A stretch of 64,000 nt of DNA. Origin: Elmis aenea. Lineage: Eukaryota; Arthropoda; Insecta; Coleoptera; Elmidae. A model generated the notes under the pieces. That model made no database searches and was not told the origin of the DNA. It saw only the letters and a program-made list of their open reading frames with translations. A program made the position numbers and the translations under genes. Positions 1 through 11,443 of this stretch are shown here, one piece after another; the first letter of the stretch is position 1, and each line of letters begins with the position of its first letter. The DNA is taken from NCBI GenBank assembly GCA_947652605.1, contig OX393577.1, forward strand, positions 33,297,466-33,361,465, in the 5' to 3' direction.

Positions 1-2940
1 TTTTTGTCAAAACGCGTTTAGTAATAATTATCTCAATTTTTAAATATTGGAAAAAAAAATTAATATGGATTATATTTATAGATGCAGAATTTTTCTCTCT
101 AAAAAAACCTAATTGCACTTTTTTTCTAAAATAATTAGGGGAGATAATATACGACTTTTAAAATTAAATCATACGATCACTAGAGGTTTGCTGGAAAGAT
201 CATGACGATATGATTATTAATTAAAAATAAAACAAACACTTAATGCAACTTTTGCAGTATGTATCGATTACATTGGAATATAAGTACTAAATTATAATAC
301 AATTTTAAGGTGAACTGTTACATTATTTAATTTTTTCAATTACTAAACCGAAACATGAACATAAAATAGTTTTTTATAAATTAGATTCATTTTAAAATCA
401 ATGTTTTATTTTGCTGTAGGTACCTTAAATTTGTTAAATGTCGTCAAATATACAACCATTGTTATTTTCAGTTATTAGATAATGATTTTACAACTAATAT
501 TTACCATGACTTTTCCATAAAGTGGCATAATGGTAAATACTTACTTATCTGGAGTAAAATATCACAGAGTGACCTTAAAATTTAAGTACCTGGTGTATAT
601 TACTGTCAATTTATCTAAAGTTACACTATTTTTAGAAAAATTAACGAATTAATGTGATATGAAAAAATATTGCGCAGTTATACAGATTGAATAAAAATAA
701 AAGTAACCACTAAGCGATTGGCAATAGTTTGTGTGCTGCACAAATGATGACAAAATAAAAACATATTTTACATGATAACAACGATTTGTACTTACCACCA
801 TGACAACGCTTATTCTACTTTAACAAAATTCATATTCTTAAAGTTTCTGTTCACGATTATTTGAGTACTGAAACAACAACTTAATCAGATCTAATTTATA
901 ACATTTAGTTTTGGTATTTAAGTATCTATTTTTACCCAATTATTAACAGTGTAACTTCAAACAGAAACTTTAAATGTATTTAACATACTATGAACAATAA
1001 GTAGATATTAGATACATTTGAAGAGATCTTTTTGTTGTGAAAATCTCGCAAGAGTTAATTGTTTGGTATCCGAGCAAAGCGCTAAGCATTTACAAGAAAT
1101 TAATTATTTGCAGAATATCTTCTTGAACACTGACAGCTCTGTCAAAGTTACCCAAGTTTATTTTAGTGAATAATTTTGTATTATTTACTTAGGTAGGTGT
1201 ATGTGGATTGTTTAAAGTTTCAACAATAAATTCACATTCCTTTACTACTTTAGCCTTTACACATTTACTACAAAACATGTTGATACAATAATATATCCGT
1301 TATCTTTTCGCGGTAACAACGGTTTAACTTTTAACAAGCTAGTTTTTCATGCAGCTATGATGGGCATACATTTTCTAATTTCATTTTTTTAGCTTTCAAT
1401 TTCAGATTTTCGCGCTTTCGAACTTCTAATCTAACCTTTTGCTCTAAATATAAAGAGGGATTAATACTGGCGTTAATCAGGGACCACCACAATGTTGAGA
1501 AATGATCACGACGCCAGTGGTTTACTTTAACTTCAGGATTTATTTATTATCAATTAACTCATAATATAAGCAAAGCACTGAATCCAATAACGAAAGCGAT
1601 CGAAAACAACCTAAATCTGCCACAGTTTATACAGTGTGTTTCAAAAAAGACGCATCCCTGAAGATAAGAGAGTAGAACTTATGCCCACTTAAATTTTATG
1701 CCATAACATCTAATCAGACATCATTGTAAGTAAAACAAGCAACACATTGTATTGCTTCGAATTTGTTAGATTATTTGGTTATAAAATTGATGTAAAATGT
1801 CATGATATGAAACCATTTAACTTCCCAAAATTTTGTTTTAATAATAGGGAATTACATCGAAAGTTAATTACTGTCCACAAGAAATTGTTGTTAATTAATT
1901 CAACACAATAACACGAAGCCTGGATGTTAACTGTATCTTATTCTTATGCTGTACCTGGCAATTCAAAGAATTCAAACGTAGACAATCCGTAATGCGCATG
2001 TCTTCTTTCGCGAGCTCAGCTTGCCCCAGCTTCAGAGGTGGTGCAAATTAGAGTAGATTTATTTACTCCACTTATGCAGTCCCGAACGCCCTTCGGAGCG
2101 ATCTTTTTTACTCCAAAGTCGCGTCCCGAACGCTGTGGAGCAAAAAAGAGCAAATAAAGCAAAAAGAGTGTACGTCCCGAACGCACCTTATATGTTATTA
2201 TGCGTATTGAAAGGTTTCGTATTATATAAAAGAGTTTTGAGCATAAGTTTAAATAAATAATTATTAACTACCAATTATTTAAAATTGTGCGCAGCCATTG
2301 TAAACGACTTCGGTTGATACATTAATAATAATAATTTACTTTGCTTAATGTAAATAACCGTTGTTGTTTACTATTGTTTACTAAAATATCTCATCAAATT
2401 AATAATTTTGAACGAGTGCATTCCAAGTTTGTTTTAAAATAATAAAACGTACATAACAATATTTACGGTCAATTGTCGTAAAAAGTATTTTTAATTTTTC
2501 TTATGAGCTAAAGAAGCTAAAATTGTAATCCTCTATCATATTTATAAACCAAAACGAGATTAATTCAGACATTAAAAAAAAACGTAAGAATGTGAAACTA
2601 TAAATAACTTGAATTCGATTTTAATATCTACTATTTAAAAAATGTTTTTTTTTTTAAAACGCACCAGCACTACTGATTTCAGCAGTTATTAATATTTATT
2701 TGCTTTATTGGCAATGTAATACAGCAACAAATTTAATAGATGTACTGGCAGCCAAAAATGTAAATTAGTTTTGATCATTTTAAGCGCGCATTTTTGAGGA
2801 ACAAAAAATAAACTTATGCGATCGTTTAAGAATATGAGAGAATCGTTCTTGTTTACAATAGATCGTTCCTTGCGGCGTAATAATCTCGACGTCGTTTGCA
2901 TTTTTTTAAATTTCTTCGAAATAACATAAAGACTTGTTTT
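1..2940. other. AT-rich non-coding DNA
   Basis: Apart from the small repeat near 2.1 kb there is no open frame, splice-site pair or inverted-repeat element that I can support. It may be intron or 3' flank of the minus-strand gene. Confidence 0.5.
2079..2183. repeat. Three copies of GTCCCGAACG with flanking inverted words
   Basis: GTCCCGAACG occurs at 2079, 2123 and 2174. Between the copies, words such as TTTATTTACTCC and GGAGCAAAAAAGAGCAAATAAA are approximately inverted. It looks like a small degenerate repeat or element fragment; no ends or target duplication were identified. Confidence 0.35.
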
Positions 2941-3060
2941 GATAAAGTAAAACTGAAGCGCGAGTGCGTACTGTCGCCGTTGATATCGACTTCTCAGTCT
3001 CCAAGGTAATGTCTGGTAGGAATCATTAGCGTCAATTCAAAATAACACGGTCGTAGGATA
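2941..3060 (+). other. GC-rich patch with a plus-strand donor-like site
   Basis: The sequence is locally rich in CpG (GCGCGAGTGCG) and includes CTCCAAG|GTAATG, which fits a splice donor on the plus strand. It might be a short untranslated first exon of a divergent transcript or a regulatory element. There is no direct support beyond composition and the donor match. Confidence 0.15.
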
Positions 3061-3134
3061 TGTTTATGTTTTGAGCTACGTTATCACGTAACTTGTTGAT
3101 TTGCAAACAGAAGTTGTCGCTTATTTCAGATCTC

Positions 3135-3476
3135 CTACATACCGACACTGGTTGGCTTAATCATTTCAAGGCTAAAAGAGGCAAGATGCAATACTGTGGA
3201 AAGGTCTAGATGAGCTCGCCAACTACGCATAAATGACCGAGTAATCGTTCTGTTTTCAAGTTTTAATTCCTGTTCTCGAATGCTTTGCCGTTCGCTGCAT
3301 CGAATAGTTTCACGGGGACTATCTCTCGGATATGATTTCGACATGGCGTTGTCATGGCAATGATTGGACGCTGATGCAAGAGGCACGAAAACATGGATCA
3401 ACAACGCAATCGATTCGATGCATAGGCACGGTTGGATTGAGGTAGGCCGTTTCTTTAGTCGCCAGCTATTAATCAT
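3135..3476 (-). CDS. Unrecognised 113-codon ORF in GC-rich patch downstream of the candidate exons
   Basis: A true ATG (3476-3474) opens 113 codons with GC well above the local background. The product is Ser/Arg-rich with no domain I recognise. It lies on the same strand as, and downstream of, the two candidate exons. It could be part of a further exon, an untranslated or conserved non-coding segment, or chance in a GC-rich patch. A second short ATG-started ORF (3495-3677, 60 codons, cysteine-containing) lies between it and the exons. Its frame could be entered through the acceptor-like GCCGCAG|TATT at about 3659, which is phase-compatible, but I see no clear donor. Confidence 0.2.
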   Translation of the reverse strand: MINSWRLKKRPTSIQPCLCIESIALLIHVFVPLASASNHCHDNAMSKSYPRDSPRETIRCSERQSIREQELKLENRTITRSFMRSWRAHLDLSTVLHLASFSLEMIKPTSVGM

Positions 3477-3985
3477 AAAGTAAATAGGAAGGTTTTAACA
3501 TACGCGCGCACCTGCATATGCGCGTACACAAACAATATTTATAAACACACATAATCTTGGAAGATTTTCGTTTCGACATGGCCCACATTCAACAGGTTGC
3601 TCAAATATTGTAAACTGAGCTTGGCGAACTGGCAAACACAAGGTCAGAATACTGCGGCCTGCAACGCTATTATCCATTTAACATTGTTATTAGGACCGGC
3701 GACCGAATCTGTGGTGTTTTACGTTTTTAAGTCGTAGTGTAAGCACAGGCAGTAGTGCTCGGTGGCAGCGAGCGAAGGCCATCCGATAAATAGATGTTTG
3801 CAAAGCTGTTTTCGAACAACTATTGCGCCTCGCTGGCGTGTTATTTGCTAAATCCCGCTTTATATTATTTAATGTTGTATGCAGATAAATGCATCTAATG
3901 TGGTGTTTGTATTTCTGTCATAATATGTAACTGTGTGGTGACATTGCCATTTTAAAAAAATATTACATTTAATTATTTAACTAAC

Positions 3986-4057
3986 CTAGGAGGTGTGTCC
4001 ATAACAAAATTATAAGCAGGTGCCGATGGAGTATACCACGGAGACGTCATTGTGCAG
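3986..4057 (-). CDS. Candidate second coding exon of the same gene
   Basis: On the minus strand an acceptor (GCCATGTGCAG|CTGC) and a donor (CCTCCTAG|GTTAGT) delimit exactly 72 nt, a multiple of three, with phase-2 introns on both sides. Joined to the exon at 4264-4355, the split codon becomes AGC (Ser) and the frame continues with CTMTSPWYTPSAPAYNFVMD and then TPP. The intron between them is 206 bp. The polypyrimidine tract before this acceptor is weak. An in-frame ATG at 4065-4063, just upstream, means this could instead be an alternative first exon. A symmetric 24-codon exon is a good candidate for alternative inclusion. Protein identity is unknown. Confidence 0.55.
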
Positions 4058-4263
4058 CTGCACATGGCACTTTTATTAAAAATTCCCAACATTTACGCAT
4101 ATAGCACTGTCATTTTTTTTCTTCAATGAACTGGTTAAATTAGCACTTATAAATTAATAGGAGACTACTGTCAATCGCGAATCAAACGCTTAGGCGCGAA
4201 TAACTCGACGGTCGAGACGTAACTGCGCACCATAGAGCAAGCCGCGAGCAGGACGCTACTCAC

Positions 4264-4355
4264 CTTGGCAACAAGGAACCTTCCGGGGACACGCACGCCT
4301 CTGGTGCGGAGTCTTCCTCCGTCTCGCAATCACCACTGTCCATACTCATCGTTAT
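4264..4355 (-). CDS. Candidate host-gene exon carrying a start codon
   Basis: Read on the minus strand, an acceptor with a T-rich tract (GATTTGTTTATGTTTCAG) is followed by ATAACG and an ATG at 4349-4347. There are 28 codons plus two bases before a consensus donor (CCAAG|GTGAGT at 4264/4263). The peptide begins MSMDSGDCETEEDSAPE and is acidic and Ser/Pro-rich, resembling the disordered N-terminus of a regulatory protein. GC is far above the surrounding DNA. The intron is phase 2. Two codons before the ATG are also open, so an upstream exon could extend the frame, but the ATG is the simplest start. I do not recognise the protein. The splice signals, codon-like composition and compatible next exon are seen; that it is a host gene is inferred. 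Confidence 0.65.
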
Positions 4356-4379
4356 CTGAAACATAAACAAATCAAATGC

Positions 4380-5927
4380 AATCACCTACCGTTTAATAAA
4401 CAAGGTACGACTTACACAATACCATTATGTCAATGCAATGATTAGTGGAAACGTCATTTTAACATTTTTTTTAAATATTACTGATTACATTTTGCTACCT
4501 ACTTCTAATTATTTATTAACTTCCAGAAAATATGTTCTTTTTTAGTCTTGTGATTTGTTTAATATATTTAATCACTTACATTTTCAGTGCGTGATAAACT
4601 ATCACATGAATATGTATCAGATAATATTAACCGAAAAAAGGATATTATTTATTCTAACAATTTTTTTTTTTTAAACTACTTAAAAGGGTTTCGATTGTGA
4701 CAATAATATCTTTTGGTCAGCGGTCCACTGAAAGTTACCAATAAAGAGGTAGGAGCGAAATTGTATTCCAAAAACGCAATATGTAAACTGATTCTGTGTT
4801 GGTTTTTTAATGTTTTATTTTAACTTTTAACCAATAGTAAACAAAATGGATATGTAAACTTGCAAAAATTTTAGTTAAGGATAATTTTACAGTAGATTTG
4901 GTTTTATGTACAACTTTCATGTTAGGTTTTAATGGTAAAGTCATTGGTTGGCAAGAAAATGACCATTCCTTCAGTTACAATTCAGTTATTTCATAAAAAA
5001 TCGATATATGCCATTTAAAGGGTAAAATTACTATTATTAAGTAATGCGTAATAGATACGTAAAATTAAAAATGACAAAACGATGAACATTTATTACAGTT
5101 ATGACTTTTCATCAGATTTTTAAATCTGGATCCTACACAAAATTTTAATTTTATATTTTACCGGTAAAATTGGTGAAATTGTATGGGTAGGAAATAAACA
5201 CTAAAACAAACTACCATCATTTCCATTTGCATATACAAAGAATTCGTGTGGAAAATTTAAAAATTTGTATTTTTTAAGTTTGATAAAATAATATTTTGTT
5301 TTAGTTACAATATATGACTTAATACCCTTCAAATTAAGTTTTGTTATAAAAAATCGTGTAAACACGGTAAATAGGATAGTGTCGATATATTTTGTAAATG
5401 CAACCGGAAACGTTTATCACAATTAATATATGCATATACATCGTGCATTCGTGCATATTATGTATTTTTCAAGTATATAGGTAATATTGACATATTTATA
5501 CTTTTTAAAAAAGGTAGGACAAGACTTGAAAAATAAAATTTTACCGGTAAATTGTTTGTGTGGTGACCAGAAAAAAAGCGCACATAGAAAAAAAGGACAC
5601 GGAAATGTAGTGAGTGTTGGAGGGTATTCCAAAAAGTATTATTTAATTTGTGCTTTCCGTTTTCCGGAAAAACTAAAAATTTCCCAACAAAAAACTACTA
5701 TTCATACTTCGGTCGGTAACATACGGCCGCTCGTTATGAAATTGGACATCGAAATCCCCTACACATTTATCTTTACTATGAACAGCAATGCGCCTTAATA
5801 AAATAAAAAATATTTTTTTTTTTACAAACAATTTTCTATTAAACCTATTTAATAAGGACTCGCATTTGTGTATGTATTTTGCGTTTCTTTATAAAAGTCA
5901 AGAAATCTGCAAAAGTTGTTAGGTACA
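4380..5927. other. AT-rich non-coding DNA upstream of the ATG exon
   Basis: Overlapping ORFs on both strands around 5.4-5.8 kb are low-complexity and lack recognisable motifs. Nothing else was identified. It is likely intronic for the minus-strand gene. Confidence 0.5.
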
Positions 5928-5935
5928 TTGATTAC

Positions 5936-6440
5936 CAGGGGTTTGGAGCAGTCCAATTTTTTAGTTGCTCCAGCTCCGCTCCGCGCTCCAAATATTAATA
6001 AAATAAGTTTTTTATTTAAAAATTTGTTTTTAAAAACAAAGCTAAAATTTTATGAGATATGTGGAAATGGACCAAAAATTACAATATTTGACCCTAAGAA
6101 ACAAGTGAAGTTAAATAAATGAACAAATTATTGATCTTCAGTTAAAAAAGTTAAAAAAAGAAAAAAGTTCTTTAAAATTTTTCAAAATTCAAATACAAAA
6201 TAATGAAAATTAATATTCAGAAAAGTTACATTACAATAATTTTACTAAAAAAAAATCAAATTTAGTTTATTTATAATTTTATTAAATACTATACCCATGA
6301 GAATAATTCATAAAAAAAAAATAAAGTTGTAGTTTATAATATTAAAGTGGAGCAGTGGAGCAATCAAAATTCTTTGCTCCGGGCTCCGCTCCCGCTCTGG
6401 GCAAAAACCCATTGCTCCACTGCTCCGCGCTCCGCTCCAA
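5936..6440 (+). mobile_element. hAT-type non-autonomous element, GGAGC-word family, copy 1
   Basis: It starts CAGGGGTTTGGAGC and is flanked by a perfect 8-bp duplication TTGATTAC (5928-5935 and 6441-6448). The subterminal regions are crowded with GCTCC/GGAGC words in both orientations. The right end stops at GCTCCAA and lacks the ACCCCTG tail found in the copies at 27.4 and 32.3 kb. No transposase remnant is visible. Confidence 0.85.
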
Positions 6441-6448
6441 TTGATTAC

Positions 6449-7291
6449 TATACCGGGTGATTCAGTTTGACTGTCGCACCCCTATAACTTTTTAATTATT
6501 GAAAATTACCGCAACAAACCTTATATTTTTGGAAACTGCGACAAATTCTCTATTACGTGATGTGCTTTTGTTCTCTACGATGCCGTATGTCAAATCCGCG
6601 ATAGGCAACTGTTTTTTTTTAAATTACATAGTATACATGTTTTTGTAGATTCGGATAGAGAATTTAATTCTGAATCCGACCATGTATTAAAAAAGTATGC
6701 ATACATAAGACAATTTTCGAGAAAAATCCGTTCAAAGTTTATTCAAATTATAAAAAACAGTCTATTTCACATAACAAAAAAACGACCAAATCTTAAAAAT
6801 TATACTATGACTTCCAATGGAAATGTATTAAAAATTCATTTTTAATAAAAATAAAAACCAATAATAAACGTCGACATAAAAAAATAGACTTTAATGTATT
6901 CAAAGTGACCGCCCCGCGCTTCCAAATACAGTTTACATTAAAGAAGATTTGATCGTTTTTTGTTATGTTAAATAGACTGTTTTTTATAATTTGAATAAAC
7001 TTTAAACGGATTTTTCTCGAAAATTGTCTTCTGTATGCATACTTTTTTAATACATGGTCGGATTCAGAATTAAATTCTCTATCCGTATCAACAAAAACAT
7101 GTGTACTATGTAATTTAAAAATAAAACATTTACCTATCGCGGATTTGACATACGTCATCGTAGAGATAACAAAAGCACATCACGTAATAGAGAATTTGTC
7201 GCAGTTTCCAAATATATAAGGTTTGTTGCGGTTATTTTCAATAATTAAAAAGTTATAGGGGTGCGACAGTCAAACTGAATCACCCGGTATA
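6449..7291. mobile_element. Fold-back element with TACCGGGTGATTCAG ends (TA target)
   Basis: The two arms (about 6449-6800 and 6945-7291) are near-perfect reverse complements, starting TACCGGGTGATTCAGTTTGA and ending in its complement, with about 145 bp between them. Both ends abut TA, fitting a TA target duplication as in the Tc1/mariner superfamily. It sits immediately beside the 8-bp duplication of the hAT copy at 5.9-6.4 kb. The ORF inside is arm sequence, not a gene. Confidence 0.85.
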
Positions 7292-7745
7292 CTACAGTCT
7301 ACTTCAATTGAAAGCGAAGTACTCAATGTCGTCAAATTTTTGTTAAAAGATCATCGTTGAGCGACTTTGTTTTTTGACTGTCTCTTCTTTCTAAAATGCT
7401 ATATTTTTAACAAATAATAAATAAAATTCTTTTAAGTTGATTTTACTTTTTGTTGATTATAATTTACTTTTTGTTTTTTTAATTTTAAAGTTAATGTTGA
7501 TTTTTTAGAAAAAATATTTAACTTTTCTTAAGAAAGTTTAATAGTTTTCCCCTAACTTAATTTTTTTACATTTGCCGGCCGGAATTTTTTTTTCGCGGAA
7601 CAAAAATAATCCAGAACATCATATCCTTTATCTATTACTGACCAAAGGAATAAGGTTCAGTTTAAAGATCTTTTTTTTAATACATTCTTGACATGATGAT
7701 TAGTCTACGTATAGAGAATTTTCAATGTTCGTTTTTTTTATGTGT

Positions 7746-7910
7746 GTTCCTTTTTCGGTGGGCGCTTATTTCCATGTGCGGTTTTTTCGTTGAGCATTTA
7801 TAATGGTGCGGTTTTTTCTCTACGCAATTTTCGTGTAGGTATGCTTTTTTCGGGTGCTGTTTTCATGGGAGCATTTTTCATGGAACCGTTTGCGTACAGA
7901 CTGTTTTTCT
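7746..7910. repeat. Degenerate array with ~15-nt period (GTGCGGTTTTTTC-like units)
   Basis: Successive units such as GTGCGGTTTTTTCGTTG, GAGCATTTATAATG, GTGCGGTTTTTTCTC, GGTGCTGTTTTCATG and GGAGCATTTTTCATG repeat a pattern of 'G-rich start, T-run, C.TG'. There are about nine units with drifting sequence but conserved spacing. No terminal repeats were found around it. Confidence 0.5.
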
Positions 7911-8459
7911 ATATTTTTTGATCTCGTGAACTACATGATCTGCAGATTGGGGTAAACGGGCAAAAATATGTGAGTGGATTATGTATTTAATGTGGACCGA
8001 ACTGCTCCCAAAGTCAACGCAAAAAGAAATTTTTAAATTTTGGGATAAATTTACGAAAAAAAGTATTTATTGTTATAGAATGTAATGAATAGTACGTTAC
8101 TTTTAATGTATTTCCACCAATGTTTTGTAGACGATAGTTAATTGTTTTTATAAATTGCGTTTATTTAAGTACATATCTGTATTGTGTGATACCTACATGG
8201 TCGTATTTAAGATTATATTTTTCATTTATTGGTGTAAAAATTCTTTATGATCCAAAAACTAAAAAAGTTGACTATAGCTGTAAAACATTTGTAGATATAT
8301 TAACAAAAAATGTCATCGTTAGAAAATTAAAATACTTACATTTGTAGAATTTCCTGTAGAACAATGGTAATAACACAAAAAAAAACATACTTTTTAGTTT
8401 TCTCTGTTAATATTCGAAACGTTTCCGATTGTCCTAAATGTGGCCAATTAATATATTCC

Positions 8460-8513
8460 CTAGTTCTTTAAGTTACCGAGATCTCAAAAGTAAAAAGAAA
8501 TGAACACCCTGTA
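8460..8513. mobile_element. Single end of a TACAGGGTG-type element
   Basis: TTACCGAGATCTC followed by AACACCCTGTA resembles the right end of the TACAGGGTG fold-back families in this window (compare 27.9 and 51.3 kb). No matching left arm is visible, so this is a truncated relic. Confidence 0.45.
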
Positions 8514-8529
8514 TATTTTCGTTTGTATA

Positions 8530-8772
8530 AATAAGAGGTGGCGGGTGGGCAATTTTTTGTCAAGGATGCCTCGGGCCGGAATAAATTTAGATGTGAGCGG
8601 TGTTAAAAATCACACGTATTGGATGTTGGTAGACAGTTTTTCCAAAATGGTCATGAGCATTTTGTAAATATATATATTTTTTTATCTATTTAATGTAGCG
8701 GGCTGGATCGCTGGATCGGATGCTATCGCGGGTTGCATCCGGCCCGCGGGCGGCAATAATTGCCCACCTATG
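8530..8772. mobile_element. Probable hAT-type non-autonomous element with GGTGGGCAA ends
   Basis: GGGTGGGCAATTTTTTG near 8542 and AATAATTGCCCACC near 8770 form inverted ends. The interior has GGGCC/GGCCCGCGGG words, as in the hAT element at 61.4 kb. The exact edges and target duplication are unclear because the left end carries an extra GGTGGC. Confidence 0.5.
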
Positions 8773-10461
8773 GCTAAAGAATCTATACCATAGAACCTAT
8801 AGATGGATGTACGTGTACGTACGTATCCATGAAATTTAAAATAAAATAAACGCAATCTCTTCCTGAGTTAAGAAACAAGTATGATAAAACCAAGTTAAGT
8901 TTACGGCACTAATGAAATACTTATGGTATAATCTACGACGGAAATGCAAAATTTACATAAATAATTCTAAAATTTATCTCAATATAAAATGTTCGCATAC
9001 TAATAGAAAGGATACGCCAAAAATTATCGCTTGAGTGCTGCCAAAATAATTAAAGCAGAACTTTACATCCGAACTATGTGCATTTTTCGCACGTTATAAA
9101 CACTCGTTAACAGAGTTCATGTTCGTCTGTTTACAATTTGTTCATATATTAAAGTAATTTGAGTACCTTAAGTAAAAAATTCAAAATGAGTCACCGTTGA
9201 TTTAAGCTCTGAATGCTTAAATTTAAAGCGGTACAAAATCCGCGATTCGCGCTTGTTTAGCTGTCTACTACTGTACTTTGTTTAGCATTTAACATAAAAA
9301 CAGTATAATTCACGAAGCATGTCTTACAATTGCCAAAATTAAGAAATCATAAGTTTGTCTACCGTTAAAATATTAATGCGATTCTGAGGATAACATAACT
9401 TTCAAAAATATTTGTACAGAGGATACACGTTTGCATTTGTATTTTTGAATTTGTAATTAATTGTATTAAGTAATCTGGAATCATATATTATTAAACATAA
9501 CGCATGAAATTATTATTTTAGACCAGTAAAGTTTTTTAAACCTACCACTTTGACACAAATTAAGCTGTTCAATTTAAAAATTAAGTACCTAAATCATATA
9601 TCATCTAGCAGATACGTATACGATTTAAAAACTAATAATAGAAAACAACACGAAATAAAGCGTGAAACCGGTAATTACGTGTGACTACTAAATAAAAACA
9701 ATTTGCAAACATTAACATAAATAGTCTTATCAGCCAAACATGCACACTTTTTTTTATATCCGCGAATTTTAAACTTTTAGTACTGCCTTTTTTCTGCGAA
9801 TACTATTCAACAAATGTGAATAACCTCTGCGGTTAGTGGTTTCAAAGCCACTGAATATTTTCAAATCCTACCAAGCTTCGCATGGCTATGCAGTATACAA
9901 TTAAAAAGTGACGTTTTATTATTTATACGAAGTTTTATTTTCCATTAATTCCGTTTTCGTTTTAAGGCACTGTTCCTTTAGTGTAAATAAGAAATTAGGT
10001 TGCTGAGAAAAAAAAACGCTGCAAATTTTACTTGAATTTTCAACATTTTGAGAGTTAATCAGCAATAACGCAATTTCAGAAATAACAATATAATAAAAAT
10101 AAATTCACTATTAATTGAGATTATAAGTGAGTATGATAATTAAAAACTGAAGTAAGAGTAATAGGTAGATATATTGGGGAAAGTGCTACCTGAGACTCGA
10201 GTCAGTTTTGCGCCAGCTATTGTATGATACCCAAGAAATACTTCGAATTTGAACTGCTCTGGCAAGAAAATTGTATCATTTGTTTTGTATCAAGTAAACG
10301 AATCAAAGTAAACAAACAACTAGTAAGATAACACAGAACACAGGCTTTTTATGATATACACATAATGTTACAAGTCTGAACGGTATTTCCAGCTATTCAT
10401 CTCGCAAATTATTACGTTTAAAATCGGCAAATACGGGTAAAAGTTGCCCGCTTAGGTTATA
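8773..10461. other. AT-rich non-coding DNA
   Basis: No supported exon, repeat unit or inverted-repeat element was found. Confidence 0.45.
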
Positions 10462-11443
10462 ATATCGTCGATGGAAAGCAATTTTGCTGTAAACGCCACA
10501 CCATGCAAAACATTTTTGTTACATCATTCTTCTTAGTTTTGTTTTCTGCGTCGGATGGTCTAAATTTCATAAATGTACGACAAAAAATAAACACTGAACG
10601 CCAATTAAAAAGTACTGTTATTTTATTCAAATTTAGAGAAATTATTAATTTAAAAACCAACAAAAAAACACCCGATTGTTTAAACGAAACATGAAGAAGA
10701 GCTATTAAAAGGGAGATAAGGAGGAGATTATTACAAAAAAGAAGCTTTAAAATAGTTTAGTTTTATATTATGACCCACCCAGTCACGTTTGTTGCATTTA
10801 TAGGTACTAGTTTTTGTTTAATACAGTATGTTATTTATTTGTGTTTTATGACTTTAAATTTTAATAAATAATTATTTGTTATTAGTTTCTTCTTGTTCTT
10901 TGAATATCTCTAACAATTATAACCATTTATTTAAACGTCGTTTTTGTGGGTATTATAATTATTATAACATTGATCAATTATTTAATTCACATGTACTTCA
11001 AATCAAACAACTTATTACATACACTTCTGTGTATACGACAAATCAAATGGAATGTAAAAGTTTATTTAGTTGCATTTACAACCCACCAAACATACGTTTA
11101 TTTACATCTTTTGTCTGTACTACATTTAGAAGGGCATTATTACTACCTGAATTTAATTCCAAACATTGTGACATGGCGTTTACGACATTTCAATGGAGCA
11201 GCATTTTCAACTGGCGTTTTGCTGTAAGCGCCAAAACGCTATTAATTTATAGTTATGGACGATTTTTATTGTTCTAATAAAATTCATTTAATTATTTGAC
11301 ACCCACATTCCTTGAAGTTTTTTTGGATACAATCATTATTTACAGAGCAGGAATTATTTTTTTAAAATTTAAATTGTTTTTTGCCTCTCCTGTAAAGTTG
11401 TAGTTTTGGCGTTTACAGCAAAATTGCTTTCCATCGACGATAT
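10462..11443. mobile_element. 982-bp element with ~36-bp terminal inverted repeats
   Basis: ATATCGTCGATGGAAAGCAA...TTTTGCTGTAAACGCCA at the left is matched by its reverse complement at 11407-11443. A partial internal copy of the terminal motif (TTTTGCTGTAAGCGCCA) lies at 11217-11233. The superfamily is not assigned because no clear target duplication is present. Internal ORFs are AT-rich without motifs. Confidence 0.7.

Noticed and set aside
9840..9880. tRNA-like 3' region (TTCAAATCC)
   Set aside because: No matching acceptor stem, D-arm or anticodon arm upstream.
10876..11277. 133-codon plus ORF inside the 982-bp inverted-repeat element
   Set aside because: It is AT-driven and lacks any transposase-like motif, and an overlapping ORF in another frame looks equally plausible.
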